A stretch of 64,000 nucleotides of DNA from Legionella adelaidensis (GCF_900637865.1 NZ_LR134422.1:62001-126000), one strand, 5' to 3'; shown: positions 1-9,259, counted from the first letter of the stretch. Translations and numbers: made by a program. Notes: generated from the letters alone by a model not told the origin.

Positions 1-246
1 ATCAATGAACAATTTTTGTGCGTACACTTGGTAATCATGAACCTGCTGCAATACGATTCCATTAAAGACATTTTTTAAGGGAACTCGCAACAGCTGATAG
101 TAAATGCTTCGCGGGTTATTAATTGCCGCCAACAATTCATCATTTTGCAAACGAATTTTAAAACCTTCAAGAATACGTTGTGCGGTAAGGAATCCATAGG
201 TGGAAAACCACCCTGACATTTCAGGCTCTTTTACTTCTTCACTCAT
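1..246 (-). CDS. Hypothetical protein, N-terminal part only
   Basis: An open minus-strand frame starts with ATG at 244-246 and runs off the left edge without a stop, so only the first 82 residues are visible. The segment is soluble-looking, starts MSEEVKEPEMSGWFSTYGFL, and shows no signal peptide, membrane segment or motif I recognise. It lies 42 bases downstream of the gene at 289-1020 on the same strand, so the two may be co-transcribed. No clear Shine-Dalgarno sequence precedes the ATG. I cannot assign a function from this fragment. Confidence 0.6.
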   Translation of the reverse strand, partial: MSEEVKEPEMSGWFSTYGFLTAQRILEGFKIRLQNDELLAAINNPRSIYYQLLRVPLKNVFNGIVLQQVHDYQVYAQKLFID

Positions 247-288
247 ATTGTTAATCCATAACAAAAAATTCAGGGTGATTTACTATAT

Positions 289-1020
289 TTAAGGTCTACT
301 TGCGTGCGTGTGCTCAACGGTCATATCAAAACGGCCCGTTAGAAATGCCATCATTCCATCGTGAGGATCATCGCGCAACGCTGCAAATCTTTCTTTAGTA
401 AGTACTTCATTGGTATCTTTATGGACGAATCGATTTGTTTTTTTACCTGTTGTGTCGGCTTCTGGTTTAAAGCCCATCTGGTTGAGCCAGGCCACAATTC
501 CTGCTACAAATGTTTCTTTGTCTTTAACATCTAACGCTTTGCCATCAGAAGTTTGTAGACTTCTATCTAAAGCATGTAAATCAAGCTTATTGTCGTCAGT
601 AAACTCCATGGTCCCTTTTAAGCTGGGTATCGGAACATCTTCTGGAACTTTACCAAACTTGTCTGTAATCCGGTCTTTAATGTCATATCCCACTTTTAAT
701 AATAAGCCTTTTACGGGCTGGACGACCAAGTCAACCAGGCCACCTAACACGGCCTCAGGGCCAATTTGTACAAATTTTAGCTGCAACACTACGACAGAGC
801 TCATGGCAGAAACCCAGGTATCATAACCGCGTTGACCTTCTTGAATAATTTGCTCAGCCGCGTCGTAATAGGCTTTTTCTCTCTCCGCCACTTTATTTAA
901 TTCTTCCTGTCTTTTGGCTTGCGCTTCTTTTGCTCTCAGCTGCCGCGATTTATCGCGCATCTCTTTGTAGGTTTGTTCTCGTATGTGATCTCGAATTTGG
1001 GTGTCTTTATCCACAGGCAT
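289..1020 (-). CDS. Hypothetical protein with charged coiled-coil N-terminus
   Basis: This 243-residue protein is of unknown function. Residues 1-60 are highly charged and rich in Arg, Lys, Glu and Gln (DKSRQLRAKEAQAKRQEELN), suggesting a helical coiled coil. A more hydrophobic stretch follows at about 70-105, with no confident membrane span, and then a mixed C-terminal part. I chose ATG at 1018-1020 over an upstream in-frame TTG because an AAGGGG Shine-Dalgarno core lies 7 bases before the ATG. It begins 2 bases after the lpxH stop, so it is probably the last or second-last gene of the minC-lpxH transcript. A Legionella-specific protein, possibly an effector, is a guess only. Confidence 0.7.
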   Translation of the reverse strand: MPVDKDTQIRDHIREQTYKEMRDKSRQLRAKEAQAKRQEELNKVAEREKAYYDAAEQIIQEGQRGYDTWVSAMSSVVVLQLKFVQIGPEAVLGGLVDLVVQPVKGLLLKVGYDIKDRITDKFGKVPEDVPIPSLKGTMEFTDDNKLDLHALDRSLQTSDGKALDVKDKETFVAGIVAWLNQMGFKPEADTTGKKTNRFVHKDTNEVLTKERFAALRDDPHDGMMAFLTGRFDMTVEHTHASRP

Positions 1021-1022
1021 TT

Positions 1023-1742
1023 TCAATCCCCTTTAATAAGGTCAAAATAAAAACCATTTGCTTTATCATAACACAATACATGGGGGTTGTCATCCCAATC
1101 ACTTAGTATAAATTGCTTATAGGTGCCGTTATTATGCAGCCTTAATCCGGGTTGATGGGTATGTCCATGAATAATTGTTTTGGCATTAAATTGATCCATA
1201 TGTTTAATCATGCAATCTGGAACAATAGCTAATTTTTCATAGGATTTGGAACGATTTATTTGGCTACGGGTACGCACTGTTTGCACCATTTTTTTTCGTA
1301 TAAAAAAAGGGATAGCTAGAAATACAGTATAAAATATACGATTACGCGTCAGGCACCGTAACCATTGGTGGCTTTTATCATTAATACAATACCTGTCACC
1401 ATGGGAAAGAAGAACAGAAGCATCACCTAGTTGCATCACATAAGGATCTTTAATTCGTTGCACTTTAGCTTCTGTAAAGAATTTTTTGCCCAATAGAAAA
1501 TCCCGATTTCCGGCCATTAAGTATATTGGCATCGTTTCACTTAGAGATGCCAATGACTGCGTAATGCTTTGGCTCCAACTATTTAGTGCCTCATCACCAG
1601 GCCACACATGTAAAAAGTCCCCGAGAATATAAAGAGACCGAGTATTTTCTTTCGCCCATTGGATAAAGGTATTGAAACGTTGTGTAATCAACACATCGTC
1701 AGGGCTTAAATGCAAGTCAGAAATAAAAACTGCTTCAATCAT
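1023..1742 (-). CDS. lpxH: UDP-2,3-diacylglucosamine diphosphatase LpxH
   Basis: LpxH cleaves UDP-2,3-diacylglucosamine to lipid X and UMP at the inner membrane surface, the fourth step of lipid A synthesis. At 239 residues it has the family length. Its calcineurin-like metal site is visible in order: SDLHL (Asp9, His11), GDF (Asp42), GNRDF, SHGD, and HGHTHQPG near residue 195. The usual GDLFD-type motif reads GDFLHVW, a mild variation. Its ATG overlaps the minC stop in an ATGA junction, so the two are translationally coupled. Pairing with minC rather than another lpx gene is the only unusual point. Confidence 0.93.
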   Translation of the reverse strand: MIEAVFISDLHLSPDDVLITQRFNTFIQWAKENTRSLYILGDFLHVWPGDEALNSWSQSITQSLASLSETMPIYLMAGNRDFLLGKKFFTEAKVQRIKDPYVMQLGDASVLLSHGDRYCINDKSHQWLRCLTRNRIFYTVFLAIPFFIRKKMVQTVRTRSQINRSKSYEKLAIVPDCMIKHMDQFNAKTIIHGHTHQPGLRLHNNGTYKQFILSDWDDNPHVLCYDKANGFYFDLIKGD

Positions 1743-2437
1743 AAGCGTTCTATTTGTATGCGATCATCTTGAATATAAACTTGGCACGGACCATTTATTT
1801 TCTCTATTGCATCACTTAAACGGTAAAATCCTGCAATGGAAACTAATTCGGCATCTAATGACTGGCAAAAAATTCGCGCTTGTTTATCTCCGGCAATGCC
1901 GGCTAATGCACGGCCTCTTAGTACGCCATAAACATGAATATTTCCATCTGCCAACAATTCAGCCCCGGGGCTGACAGAAGCATTGATGATTAAATCTGTT
2001 TTACTCACTACCTGTTGTCCGGAGCGGACCGGTGTATTGAGTAACTTTGATTTAAGAATGGTACTATTATTTATTTTCGGTTCTGTTCTTTTCTCGATTA
2101 TCTTTTTGTCTTGGGCAGCTGAAGCTTTAAGAATGGCAAGGCCAAAGTGATGGGCCAATTTTTCTAATTTTGCATTGGCTCCTTGCAACCCCACAGGAAT
2201 TAACCCTTGATTACGAATAATCTTGCAGAGTAAGCCTAAGTCAAATTCATCATTTTTTATTGCAGAACAATCCAAAACAACTGGGGTATTCGCAAACAAC
2301 TTGGGCGCCTGTGTTACAATTTCCTCTAATTGTTGTGCAAATGAAAAACTATCTGCATTTAACAGGGAAATTACAGTCAGCGTGTAAAGTCGACCTTTCA
2401 GTTTAAAAGCTTGTGTTTTCAATACATTCTCTGTCAT
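1739..2437 (-). CDS. minC: Septum site-determining protein MinC
   Basis: MinC inhibits FtsZ polymerisation away from midcell when recruited to the membrane by MinD. The N-terminal MinC_N region (about residues 1-90) is followed by a linker and a C-terminal beta-helix domain with the typical VSPGAELLADGNIHVYGVLR and GRALAGIAGD segments, which dimerise and bind MinD. I chose ATG at 2435-2437 (MTENVLKTQAF) because homologues begin about here; an upstream GTG at 2491 adds 18 residues without a well-spaced ribosome site. minD and minE are not next to it: downstream is lpxH (4-base overlap) and upstream is divergent fadD. They are presumably elsewhere. Confidence 0.88.
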   Translation of the reverse strand: MTENVLKTQAFKLKGRLYTLTVISLLNADSFSFAQQLEEIVTQAPKLFANTPVVLDCSAIKNDEFDLGLLCKIIRNQGLIPVGLQGANAKLEKLAHHFGLAILKASAAQDKKIIEKRTEPKINNSTILKSKLLNTPVRSGQQVVSKTDLIINASVSPGAELLADGNIHVYGVLRGRALAGIAGDKQARIFCQSLDAELVSIAGFYRLSDAIEKINGPCQVYIQDDRIQIERL

Positions 2438-2522
2438 AACTGCAATATGAACCGATATAGTTTTTGAATTTCCTTGGGTATATACTAGCACGCTCCCAAT
2501 AATAACAGAAGGTTTATAAAGC

Positions 2523-4178
2523 GTGGATAAACTGTGGTTGCAACAATATCAGCAAGGTGTTCCCCATGAAATCAATATCAATGAATACCCTTCTCTTGTT
2601 GCTATGTTTATTGAAACTTGCGATCGTTTTAAAGACAAGGAAGCATACGTTAATATGGGGTGTGCCCTTTCTTTTCAAGAGATAGAAGAATTAACGCGCG
2701 ATCTCGGTGCTTATTTTCAAAGCCTGGGTTTAGAGAAAGGAGCAAGGATTGCCGTAATGATGCCAAACCTGTTGCAATACCCTATTGCTATCTTTGCCAT
2801 TCTAAGAGCAGGTTATGTGGTCGTGAATACCAATCCACTTTATACTAGTGACGAAGTAGCTTATCAATTAAAAGATGCAGGAGCTGAAGCTATTATTATT
2901 TTAGCGAATTTCGCTAAAACTTTAGAAAATGCGCTTTCCAGGCTCCCGCAATTAAAACATATTCTTATAACTCAAATTGGCGATTTTTTTCCTTCCCTCA
3001 AGCGCCACATTGTCAATTTTGCTGTAACTCATATAAAGAAAATGGTTCCAGACTATCACCTCCCCCAAGCGATTAGCCTACGTTCTGCCATATCCAAAGG
3101 GAATGCCCTACCATTTGCACCTGTTGAGCTAAATCATAATGATATTGCTTTTTTGCAATACACGGGGGGTACTACCGGCGTTTCTAAAGGTGCGATGCTT
3201 AGCCACGGCAATATGGTCGCGAATGTTTTGCAAGCCACTGCCTGGATTAAACCGGAAGGTTTAGGGGCTCAAGATATAATTGTTACCGCGCTACCGCTTT
3301 ATCATGTCTTTTCTTTAACTGCTAATTGCCTCACATTTTTTAAAGCAGGAGCAAAAAATATCCTTATTACCAACCCGCGTGATATACCCAACTTTATAAA
3401 AGAAATTAAAGATTTAGGCTTCACAGCAATTACGGGTGTTAATACACTTTTTAATGCGCTTTTAAATCACTCCCATTTTAAGGAAATAGATTTTTCCAAA
3501 TTAAAATTAGCACTAGCGGGCGGCATGGCGCTACAGCAAAGTGTTTCGCAACGCTGGAGAGAAAAAACGGGGTCAAAAGTACTGGAAGCCTATGGACTAA
3601 CTGAAACCAGTCCAGCAGTTACGATTAATCCTCTTTGTTTAGAAGACTATAATGGAAGCATAGGCCTACCTATCCCCTCTACAGAAATTTCGATTAGAGA
3701 CGACGAAGGCAACGAAGTGCCTCTAGGGGAAAAAGGGGAACTTTGTGTGAGAGGTCCACAGGTAATGCTCGGTTATTGGAAAAAACCCGAGGAAACCGAA
3801 AAAGTTTTTTGGCCTGACAGGTTTTTAAGAACCGGGGATATCGCCACTGTGGATAAACAAGGCTATGTATTCTTGGTCGATCGTAAAAAAGATATGATTT
3901 TGGTTTCTGGTTTTAATGTCTACCCAAATGAAGTAGAACAAGTCATCAGTATGCACCCAGGCGTTATGGAGGTGGGAGTTATAGGGGTTGAAAGCGAAGA
4001 ATTTGGAGAAAAAGTAAAAGCTTGCATAGTAAAAAAAGATGAGAAACTCACTAAAGAAGAAATAGTTGCCCATTGTCGTCAACATCTGACAGCTTATAAG
4101 GTACCAAAGATTGTTGAGTTCTATAATGACCTTCCTAAAACCAATGTAGGAAAAATTTTACGCAGGGCTTTAAAGTAA
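2523..4178 (+). CDS. fadD: Long-chain acyl-CoA synthetase (FadD type)
   Basis: This ligase activates fatty acids to acyl-CoA through an acyl-adenylate, feeding beta-oxidation and lipid synthesis at the inner membrane. The 551-residue length is typical. The AMP-binding signature YTGGTTGVSKGA is at about residues 212-223, EAYGLTETSP at about 355-364, RTGDIATVD at about 436, and the C-terminal catalytic Lys sits in NVGKILRR. It starts at GTG (2523-2525); a GAAGG core lies about 9 bases upstream. It is divergent from minC across about 85 bases and ends at a strong hairpin. Other acyl-CoA ligases cannot be fully excluded, but similarity to FadD across the length is strong. Confidence 0.92.
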   Translation: MDKLWLQQYQQGVPHEININEYPSLVAMFIETCDRFKDKEAYVNMGCALSFQEIEELTRDLGAYFQSLGLEKGARIAVMMPNLLQYPIAIFAILRAGYVVVNTNPLYTSDEVAYQLKDAGAEAIIILANFAKTLENALSRLPQLKHILITQIGDFFPSLKRHIVNFAVTHIKKMVPDYHLPQAISLRSAISKGNALPFAPVELNHNDIAFLQYTGGTTGVSKGAMLSHGNMVANVLQATAWIKPEGLGAQDIIVTALPLYHVFSLTANCLTFFKAGAKNILITNPRDIPNFIKEIKDLGFTAITGVNTLFNALLNHSHFKEIDFSKLKLALAGGMALQQSVSQRWREKTGSKVLEAYGLTETSPAVTINPLCLEDYNGSIGLPIPSTEISIRDDEGNEVPLGEKGELCVRGPQVMLGYWKKPEETEKVFWPDRFLRTGDIATVDKQGYVFLVDRKKDMILVSGFNVYPNEVEQVISMHPGVMEVGVIGVESEEFGEKVKACIVKKDEKLTKEEIVAHCRQHLTAYKVPKIVEFYNDLPKTNVGKILRRALK

Positions 4179-4186
4179 AAGTCGAA

Positions 4187-4212
4187 GATAGATGGCCCAA
4201 AGGCCATCTATC
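4187..4212. terminator. Hairpin after fadD
   Basis: A perfect 11-bp inverted repeat (4187-4197 with 4202-4212, loop CAAA) lies 8 bases after the fadD stop. There is no run of T on either side, so it may be an intergenic palindrome or mRNA 3' stabiliser rather than a classical intrinsic terminator. Confidence 0.55.
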
Positions 4213-4341
4213 CATACAAGTCAGCAAGGTAGAGCCTGGCTGAGAGCTTTTTCGTAAAAATAATGTAAAATTTCTAAAAAATAAAAATTAATAACCCAAC
4301 TACTTGCATAATCCCTTGCTTTGCAGATTTAATGGGTTTTT

Positions 4342-5199
4342 ATGAAAAAAGACAAAATAGTACCTAATTCCATATCAATTACAGAAGCTGAACCTGCCAT
4401 CTCTTCAGCTACTATCACTTTACAACTCCTTGCCAAAGAAAAAGAAAAAAATAAAGAAGCTGAAAAAAAAGAGGTTGACGAGGAAAAAGCAAGAGTACGT
4501 TGCAAGGTTTGTTTTAGAGAGGTAGCACCTAAACGTCTTTGTTCAGGACACGGCAGTGGTGGTGGTGGCGGTAGTGCCGTTTCCGATAAAACTTCTGATA
4601 AAAAATTTGCCGAAGCCCAGTCGCTTTCTCAACCACACAAATTTGTGGAGGCCGAGGATGAGATGCTAGAGCAATATAGTCCAGAAGCTTTGTATTTAGA
4701 GTCTGGTTTTGATCCAGAGATAATTGCCGAGCTGATTGCCAAAGGATTATTGTTAGTTGATTGTGACCGCGAATCAAAGACTATTACCATTAAATTACTT
4801 TGTGAACTAAAAGTATTAACTAAAGAGCAAAAAGAAGAACTAAAAAAGTTCCTAGAGGCGGTTATAAAAGAATTTCATACCTTTCAAAAAGAAAATAATC
4901 TGGCGAATGATTGCATAAAAACAATACAAGACAGAGAAGGGAACACCCACTCTCTTCGTATCACTCTGCCTACATTAATTTTGTTCGATGCATTCATCCA
5001 ACGGCTGGCGACTAATTTAGTTCCAATACCAAGTTTGAAAGCACAGTCAAGAGATGAGGTTACGAAAGATAGAAGCCATTCTCCAAATCCTTTTTCGATG
5101 GAGCCTCAACTAGCCCCTCAACCGGCTGAACAAACAGCAAATAAAAAAGACGAGCAAAGTATTTTTAACCCATCTCCTTTTAATATAAAACCTTGGTAA
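4342..5199 (+). CDS. Hypothetical protein with Cys/His knuckle and Gly linker
   Basis: This 285-residue soluble protein is one I do not recognise. After a Lys/Glu-rich helical stretch (residues 30-52) come Cys54-x2-Cys57-x9-Cys67-x2-His70, a spacing that could bind zinc. A flexible GSGGGGGS linker follows. Residues about 100-230 are mixed helical, and the last 60 are Pro/Gln/Asn rich and probably disordered. There is no signal peptide. It stands alone between the fadD hairpin and the convergent nudix gene. The modular make-up and a polar C-terminus would fit a type IV secretion substrate, but this is inference. Confidence 0.72.
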   Translation: MKKDKIVPNSISITEAEPAISSATITLQLLAKEKEKNKEAEKKEVDEEKARVRCKVCFREVAPKRLCSGHGSGGGGGSAVSDKTSDKKFAEAQSLSQPHKFVEAEDEMLEQYSPEALYLESGFDPEIIAELIAKGLLLVDCDRESKTITIKLLCELKVLTKEQKEELKKFLEAVIKEFHTFQKENNLANDCIKTIQDREGNTHSLRITLPTLILFDAFIQRLATNLVPIPSLKAQSRDEVTKDRSHSPNPFSMEPQLAPQPAEQTANKKDEQSIFNPSPFNIKPW

Positions 5200-5227
5200 A
5201 GAGCCAAGGGCTTAGAGGTGGATGAGG

Positions 5228-5713
5228 TCAAAACAAATTCTGGGTCAACTGCTTCATAATGCGAGCAGTTGCCCCCCATACAAAGTAGTTACCAGGGATA
5301 TAACGACAGCTTTCAAAACTCCTTCCATTTTTTTCTAAAAAAATGGAACAATAGTTATCCATCTTCTTTACTTCCTGCATAGGTAAAAGAATTACTTCAT
5401 CTACTTCGTTTTTATTCATCGCATACGGTTTTATGTTTGCTATGGAGGCCAGCCAAGGATAGATAATTACGTTATTTAAAGTTATTTCCGGTTGTAAATG
5501 ATCAATTAATTGCACTCGTGTACTATCAATCGCCAACTCCTCTTTTAATTCTCTTAGTGCGGTAAACCATAAGCTAGAGTCTTGCGCTTCCCATCGACCT
5601 CCCGGAAAACAAATTTCCCCCGGATGATGATTTAAGTGCGCACTGCGCTTGGTAAGCACAATGGAGTCAGTTTCTTGATCGTGTAAGACAATAACAGCAG
5701 ATTGCGTAGACAT
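5228..5713 (-). CDS. Nudix hydrolase, CoA pyrophosphatase (NudL-like)
   Basis: Likely hydrolyses CoA or acyl-CoA pyrophosphate bonds. The sequence carries the UPF0035/NudL signature, LTKRSAHLNHHPGEICFPGG at about residues 20-39, then the Nudix box centre RELKEEL at 54-60, whose glutamates bind the metal. The 161-residue length is a little shorter than E. coli NudL. The usual Gly after the box is Ala (LAI), as in other members. It lies 5 bases downstream of pabB on the same strand, so the two probably share a message, an order also seen in other gammaproteobacteria. Confidence 0.83.
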   Translation of the reverse strand: MSTQSAVIVLHDQETDSIVLTKRSAHLNHHPGEICFPGGRWEAQDSSLWFTALRELKEELAIDSTRVQLIDHLQPEITLNNVIIYPWLASIANIKPYAMNKNEVDEVILLPMQEVKKMDNYCSIFLEKNGRSFESCRYIPGNYFVWGATARIMKQLTQNLF

Positions 5714-5718
5714 AAATA

Positions 5719-7032
5719 TTAATCATTAAGAAACGCTGCAATTTTAGTATAGCATTCTTCGTATTCTTGCTCCCATTCCGAGTCTATAACAATTCCCCCT
5801 CCCGCAGCTAAATACATTTTACTCTCATGAGCGATGATAGTTCTTATCGCTATATTAAAATCAAAACGGGGATGGTTTGAAAAGTATCCTATTGCCCCAC
5901 AATAAACCCCTCGACTATATTCTTCCATCTCGGCAATAACCTCCATCGCTTCTTTTTTTGGGGCGCCGGTGATAGATCCTCCTGGAAAACAATTTAAAAA
6001 TACTTCCCAGGGAGAAACATTTTTCTCACATTTTGCTTCGATATGACTTACCAGATGGTGAACAGAATTATAACTTTGTAATTGTAATAATTGGCCAACA
6101 TTGACTGAACCGGGGATAGCAAATTTACCTAAATCATTACGTAGTAAATCAACGATCATTATATTTTCTGCTTTATTTTTTGTTGATTGTTCTAAAGCTT
6201 GAGCCAACTGATGGTCTTGGTCTCGGTTTTGGGAGCGCGGGGAAGAGCCTTTTATGGGCGAAGTTAAAACGTCACCATGATCATATAGTAAAAATCTTTC
6301 TGGGGAAAAACTGAGTATATGGTATGGATGGCACTGCAAAAAGCTTCCATAAGGCACTCGATTAATACTAATTATTCTTTGATAATAATCCCAAAGGCTC
6401 CCTTCATATTCCGCAAGAAAGGGCTGCGTAAAATTAACCTGATACACCCGCCCTCTTTGGAGATAGTTTGCAATCTTATTAATTTTTTGCTGATACATTT
6501 TTTTACTAATGATAGCAGTGAATTTTTCTTTGAATAATCCTTTCGTTTTTTCAAAAACCGGTTGATTCCATAAGGCGATAGCTTGGCCTATTAAATCTTT
6601 TGTCTCTTTGTTTTGATTGGCATTAACTACTAACACTTCCTTTAACTGATGATCCACAATGATGCCCCAATCGTAATACTTCATATCAAGCAGAGGCATT
6701 TTTTCCAAGAGCGGATGTGGCTTTTTATAAATTCCAGCGCACGCAGCGCCAAAATCATAACTGACATACCCAATTGCCCCGCCTTGAAAGGGAATATTAA
6801 AATGAGAAGTTTGGTTAGCCAGCGTTTGTTGTATTTTTTCAAAAGCGGCACCGGAGTGGGTAATATTCTGATCTACTTTCAATTCATCATAAGGAAAAGC
6901 ACTCAGAATATCATAACGCCCTAACTCTTTATTCCCGCTTTGAAGCAATACAAAGCCTGGTAAAGAATGAAGTGCACTATAATGCGCTAATAAATTACGC
7001 GGGTAAGGTAATTTTTGAATAGAAAGATTCAA
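5719..7032 (-). CDS. pabB: Aminodeoxychorismate synthase component I
   Basis: PabB converts chorismate and ammonia to 4-amino-4-deoxychorismate for folate synthesis, with PabA as glutaminase partner. The 437-residue protein shows the chorismate-binding fold: SFSPERFL and the PIKGSSPRS motif near residue 255, where the Lys of PIKG is the PabB-type nucleophile, and GSITGAPKKEAMEVI at about 352-366. PIKGS separates it from anthranilate synthase, which has PIAGT. The spurious minus-strand frame 6372-6554 is inside it. Neighbours are a co-directional nudix gene downstream and the divergent dehydrogenase operon upstream. pabA and pabC are not nearby. Confidence 0.92.
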   Translation of the reverse strand: MNLSIQKLPYPRNLLAHYSALHSLPGFVLLQSGNKELGRYDILSAFPYDELKVDQNITHSGAAFEKIQQTLANQTSHFNIPFQGGAIGYVSYDFGAACAGIYKKPHPLLEKMPLLDMKYYDWGIIVDHQLKEVLVVNANQNKETKDLIGQAIALWNQPVFEKTKGLFKEKFTAIISKKMYQQKINKIANYLQRGRVYQVNFTQPFLAEYEGSLWDYYQRIISINRVPYGSFLQCHPYHILSFSPERFLLYDHGDVLTSPIKGSSPRSQNRDQDHQLAQALEQSTKNKAENIMIVDLLRNDLGKFAIPGSVNVGQLLQLQSYNSVHHLVSHIEAKCEKNVSPWEVFLNCFPGGSITGAPKKEAMEVIAEMEEYSRGVYCGAIGYFSNHPRFDFNIAIRTIIAHESKMYLAAGGGIVIDSEWEQEYEECYTKIAAFLND

Positions 7033-7215
7033 AGTTTATGCAAAATTATAAAAGATAAATTATAACGTAGATTGGCTCTAAAGGGTCAATAATCCTTTGC
7101 GAAAACATTTATTGGACCTACCGGCGCGAGCCTGTATGAAATATCCTAAAAATTTTGTTGCTAACGATTGTAAAGCATAGGAATATGGTATGACTTTTTT
7201 CATGGAGAAATCGTT

Positions 7216-8292
7216 GTGACCCAAATTGTTGCTCGATTCGAGATACCTTTTGTACAAATTCTCGATTGTCATGGTGAACTTTGTAACCCTCTTCCCGCTT
7301 TTGCCAATGATGGCAATACTCTTATAAAGTTATATAAAACTATGGTTCTTACTCGTCTATTTGATAAAAAGGCCATTGCATTGCAGCGAACCGGCAAAAT
7401 GGGTACTTATGCCCCTATTAATGGACAAGAGGCCATTTCCACAGCAATTGGCAACGCCTTGCGCAAAGAAGATGTACTTATCCCCTATTACCGAGATTAT
7501 GCGGCGCAATTTCAACGCGGCGTAAAAATGTCCGAAATCCTTGCCTATTGGGGAGGCGATGAACGCGGTAGTCAATTTGAATGCGATTCCGAAGATTTAC
7601 CTATTTGCGTTCCAATTGCCTCACAATGCTTACATGCCGCAGGAGTAGCTTTTGCCTTTAAGTACCGGAAACAAAAAAGAGTGGCCATTGTCTCTATAGG
7701 AGAAGGTGGAACCTCGGAAGGGGATTTTTATGAGGCCATGAATGTAGCCGGCGTTTGGAATTTACCCGTTGTTTTTGTAGTAAATAATAATAAATGGGCT
7801 ATATCCGTCCCAATTCAAAAACAAACGCATACCAAGACCATTGCTCAAAAAGCAATAGCCGCTGGATTTAACGGTATTCAAGTAGATGGAAATGACATTT
7901 TAGGCATGCGTCAAGTTGTCGGGGAGGCGTTAGAAAAAGCAAGAGCAGGGGAAGGTCCTACGCTCATTGAAGCAATTACCTATCGCCTCTGTGATCATAC
8001 TACCGCTGATGATGCAACACGCTATCAACCCAAAGATGAAGTGGAAAGTGCGCAACCGAATGAACCGATTTCACGATTCAAAACATACCTTGAGAAACAA
8101 AACCTTTGGGACAGCAGTAAAGAAGAGGATTTATTAAATACTTGCAATCAGGAAGTACAACAAGCTGCTGAGGAATATTTAAAGCGCGAAGGTCAGGCGA
8201 TTACCAGTATTTTTGATTACCATTATGCAGAGCTGCCTGATTATTTAGTGGAGCAACGCGCCACCGCAATAGAGGAGACTATACGTGCCTGA
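7216..8292 (+). CDS. pdhA: 2-oxoacid (pyruvate-type) dehydrogenase E1 component alpha subunit
   Basis: E1-alpha binds thiamine diphosphate and, with E1-beta, decarboxylates a 2-oxoacid and passes the acyl group to E2. The 358-residue protein has the ThDP motif GEGGTSEGDFYEAMN at about residues 162-176 and the closing NN at about 190. The first Asp of the usual GDG is Glu here, a conservative change also seen in branched-chain enzymes. The start is GTG at 7216, because GGAG lies 8 bases upstream; an ATG at 7202 hits a stop after four codons. The substrate (pyruvate versus branched-chain oxoacids) is inferred as pyruvate from overall resemblance. Confidence 0.88.
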   Translation: MTQIVARFEIPFVQILDCHGELCNPLPAFANDGNTLIKLYKTMVLTRLFDKKAIALQRTGKMGTYAPINGQEAISTAIGNALRKEDVLIPYYRDYAAQFQRGVKMSEILAYWGGDERGSQFECDSEDLPICVPIASQCLHAAGVAFAFKYRKQKRVAIVSIGEGGTSEGDFYEAMNVAGVWNLPVVFVVNNNKWAISVPIQKQTHTKTIAQKAIAAGFNGIQVDGNDILGMRQVVGEALEKARAGEGPTLIEAITYRLCDHTTADDATRYQPKDEVESAQPNEPISRFKTYLEKQNLWDSSKEEDLLNTCNQEVQQAAEEYLKREGQAITSIFDYHYAELPDYLVEQRATAIEETIRA

Positions 8293-9259
8293 CATTACTT
8301 TAGTTGAAGCAGTAACCCAAGCACTCGCCTATGAATTACAACATGATGAGAATGTCGTTGTATTTGGAGAAGACGTGGGTAAAAACGGCGGAGTTTTCAG
8401 AGCAACCGCAGGTTTGCAAGATCGCTTTGGTGAGCATCGTGTTTTCGATTCCCCTTTAGCCGAATCCATGATTGCTGGTTTGGCAGTGGGAATGTCTGTA
8501 CAAGGGATTAAACCTGTAGCAGAATTTCAATTTATGGGTTTTATTTACCCTGCCATGAATCAAATTGTTTCTCATGCAGCTCGTATGCGCAATAGAACAC
8601 GTGGCAGGCTGCACTGTCCCATTGTTTTTCGCGCACCTTTTGGAGGTGGAATCAGGGCCCCCGAGCACCATTCCGAGAGCACTGAAGCTTTATTTGCCCA
8701 TATACCCGGTCTACAAGTAGTGATTCCGTCTTCTCCTAAAAGAGCGTATGGATTGCTTTTAGCAGCTATCCGCAATCCTGACCCTGTCATTTTTTTAGAA
8801 CCCAAAAGGATATACAGATTGGTAAAACAAGCAGTTGCTGATGATGGGGAAGCATTACCCTTAGGTAAATGTTTTACTTTACAAGAGGGTGAAGATGTTA
8901 CTTTAGTGAGTTGGGGAGCCAGCATCCATGAAACGATGCAAGCAGCTAAACAATTAACCGAAGAAGGTATTTCTTGTGAAGTCATAGACGTAGCAACTAT
9001 TAAACCTTTAGATATTGAAACCATTATTACTTCTGTAGAAAAAACTGGTCGTTGTGTGATTATTCATGAAGCGGCTAAGACTTGCGGCGTAGGGGCAGAA
9101 ATATCAGCGCAAATTATGGAAAATTGTTTCGATATCTTAACGGCTCCCGTACAAAGGGTAAGCGGCTATGATACGGTCATGCCTTATTTTCAACTAGAAA
9201 AATATTACATCCCTAGTGTAGCGCGCATTAAGGATACTGTTTTAAGTATAATGGAGTGA
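8285..9259 (+). CDS. pdhB: 2-oxoacid (pyruvate-type) dehydrogenase E1 component beta subunit
   Basis: E1-beta completes the heterotetrameric decarboxylase: it supplies the Glu that activates ThDP and the C-terminal transketolase domain. The 324-residue protein carries FGEDVGKNGGVFRAT near residue 27, FDSPLAE near 56, and IRAPEHHSESTEALF near 121-135. It starts at GTG (8285-8287), overlapping the end of the alpha gene by 8 bases, which indicates translational coupling, and is followed directly by the E2 gene. Length and motifs are complete. Confidence 0.92.
   Translation: MPDITLVEAVTQALAYELQHDENVVVFGEDVGKNGGVFRATAGLQDRFGEHRVFDSPLAESMIAGLAVGMSVQGIKPVAEFQFMGFIYPAMNQIVSHAARMRNRTRGRLHCPIVFRAPFGGGIRAPEHHSESTEALFAHIPGLQVVIPSSPKRAYGLLLAAIRNPDPVIFLEPKRIYRLVKQAVADDGEALPLGKCFTLQEGEDVTLVSWGASIHETMQAAKQLTEEGISCEVIDVATIKPLDIETIITSVEKTGRCVIIHEAAKTCGVGAEISAQIMENCFDILTAPVQRVSGYDTVMPYFQLEKYYIPSVARIKDTVLSIME

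Noticed and set aside
410-826. 138-codon plus-strand frame
   Set aside because: Antisense of the unknown gene at 289-1020, with no ribosome site; composition looks non-native.
7078-7272. 64-codon minus-strand frame upstream of the E1-alpha gene
   Set aside because: Overlaps the start of a certain gene, has no ribosome site and no recognisable sequence.
8572-9024. 150-codon minus-strand frame
   Set aside because: Shadow of the E1-beta gene, which has strong family motifs.
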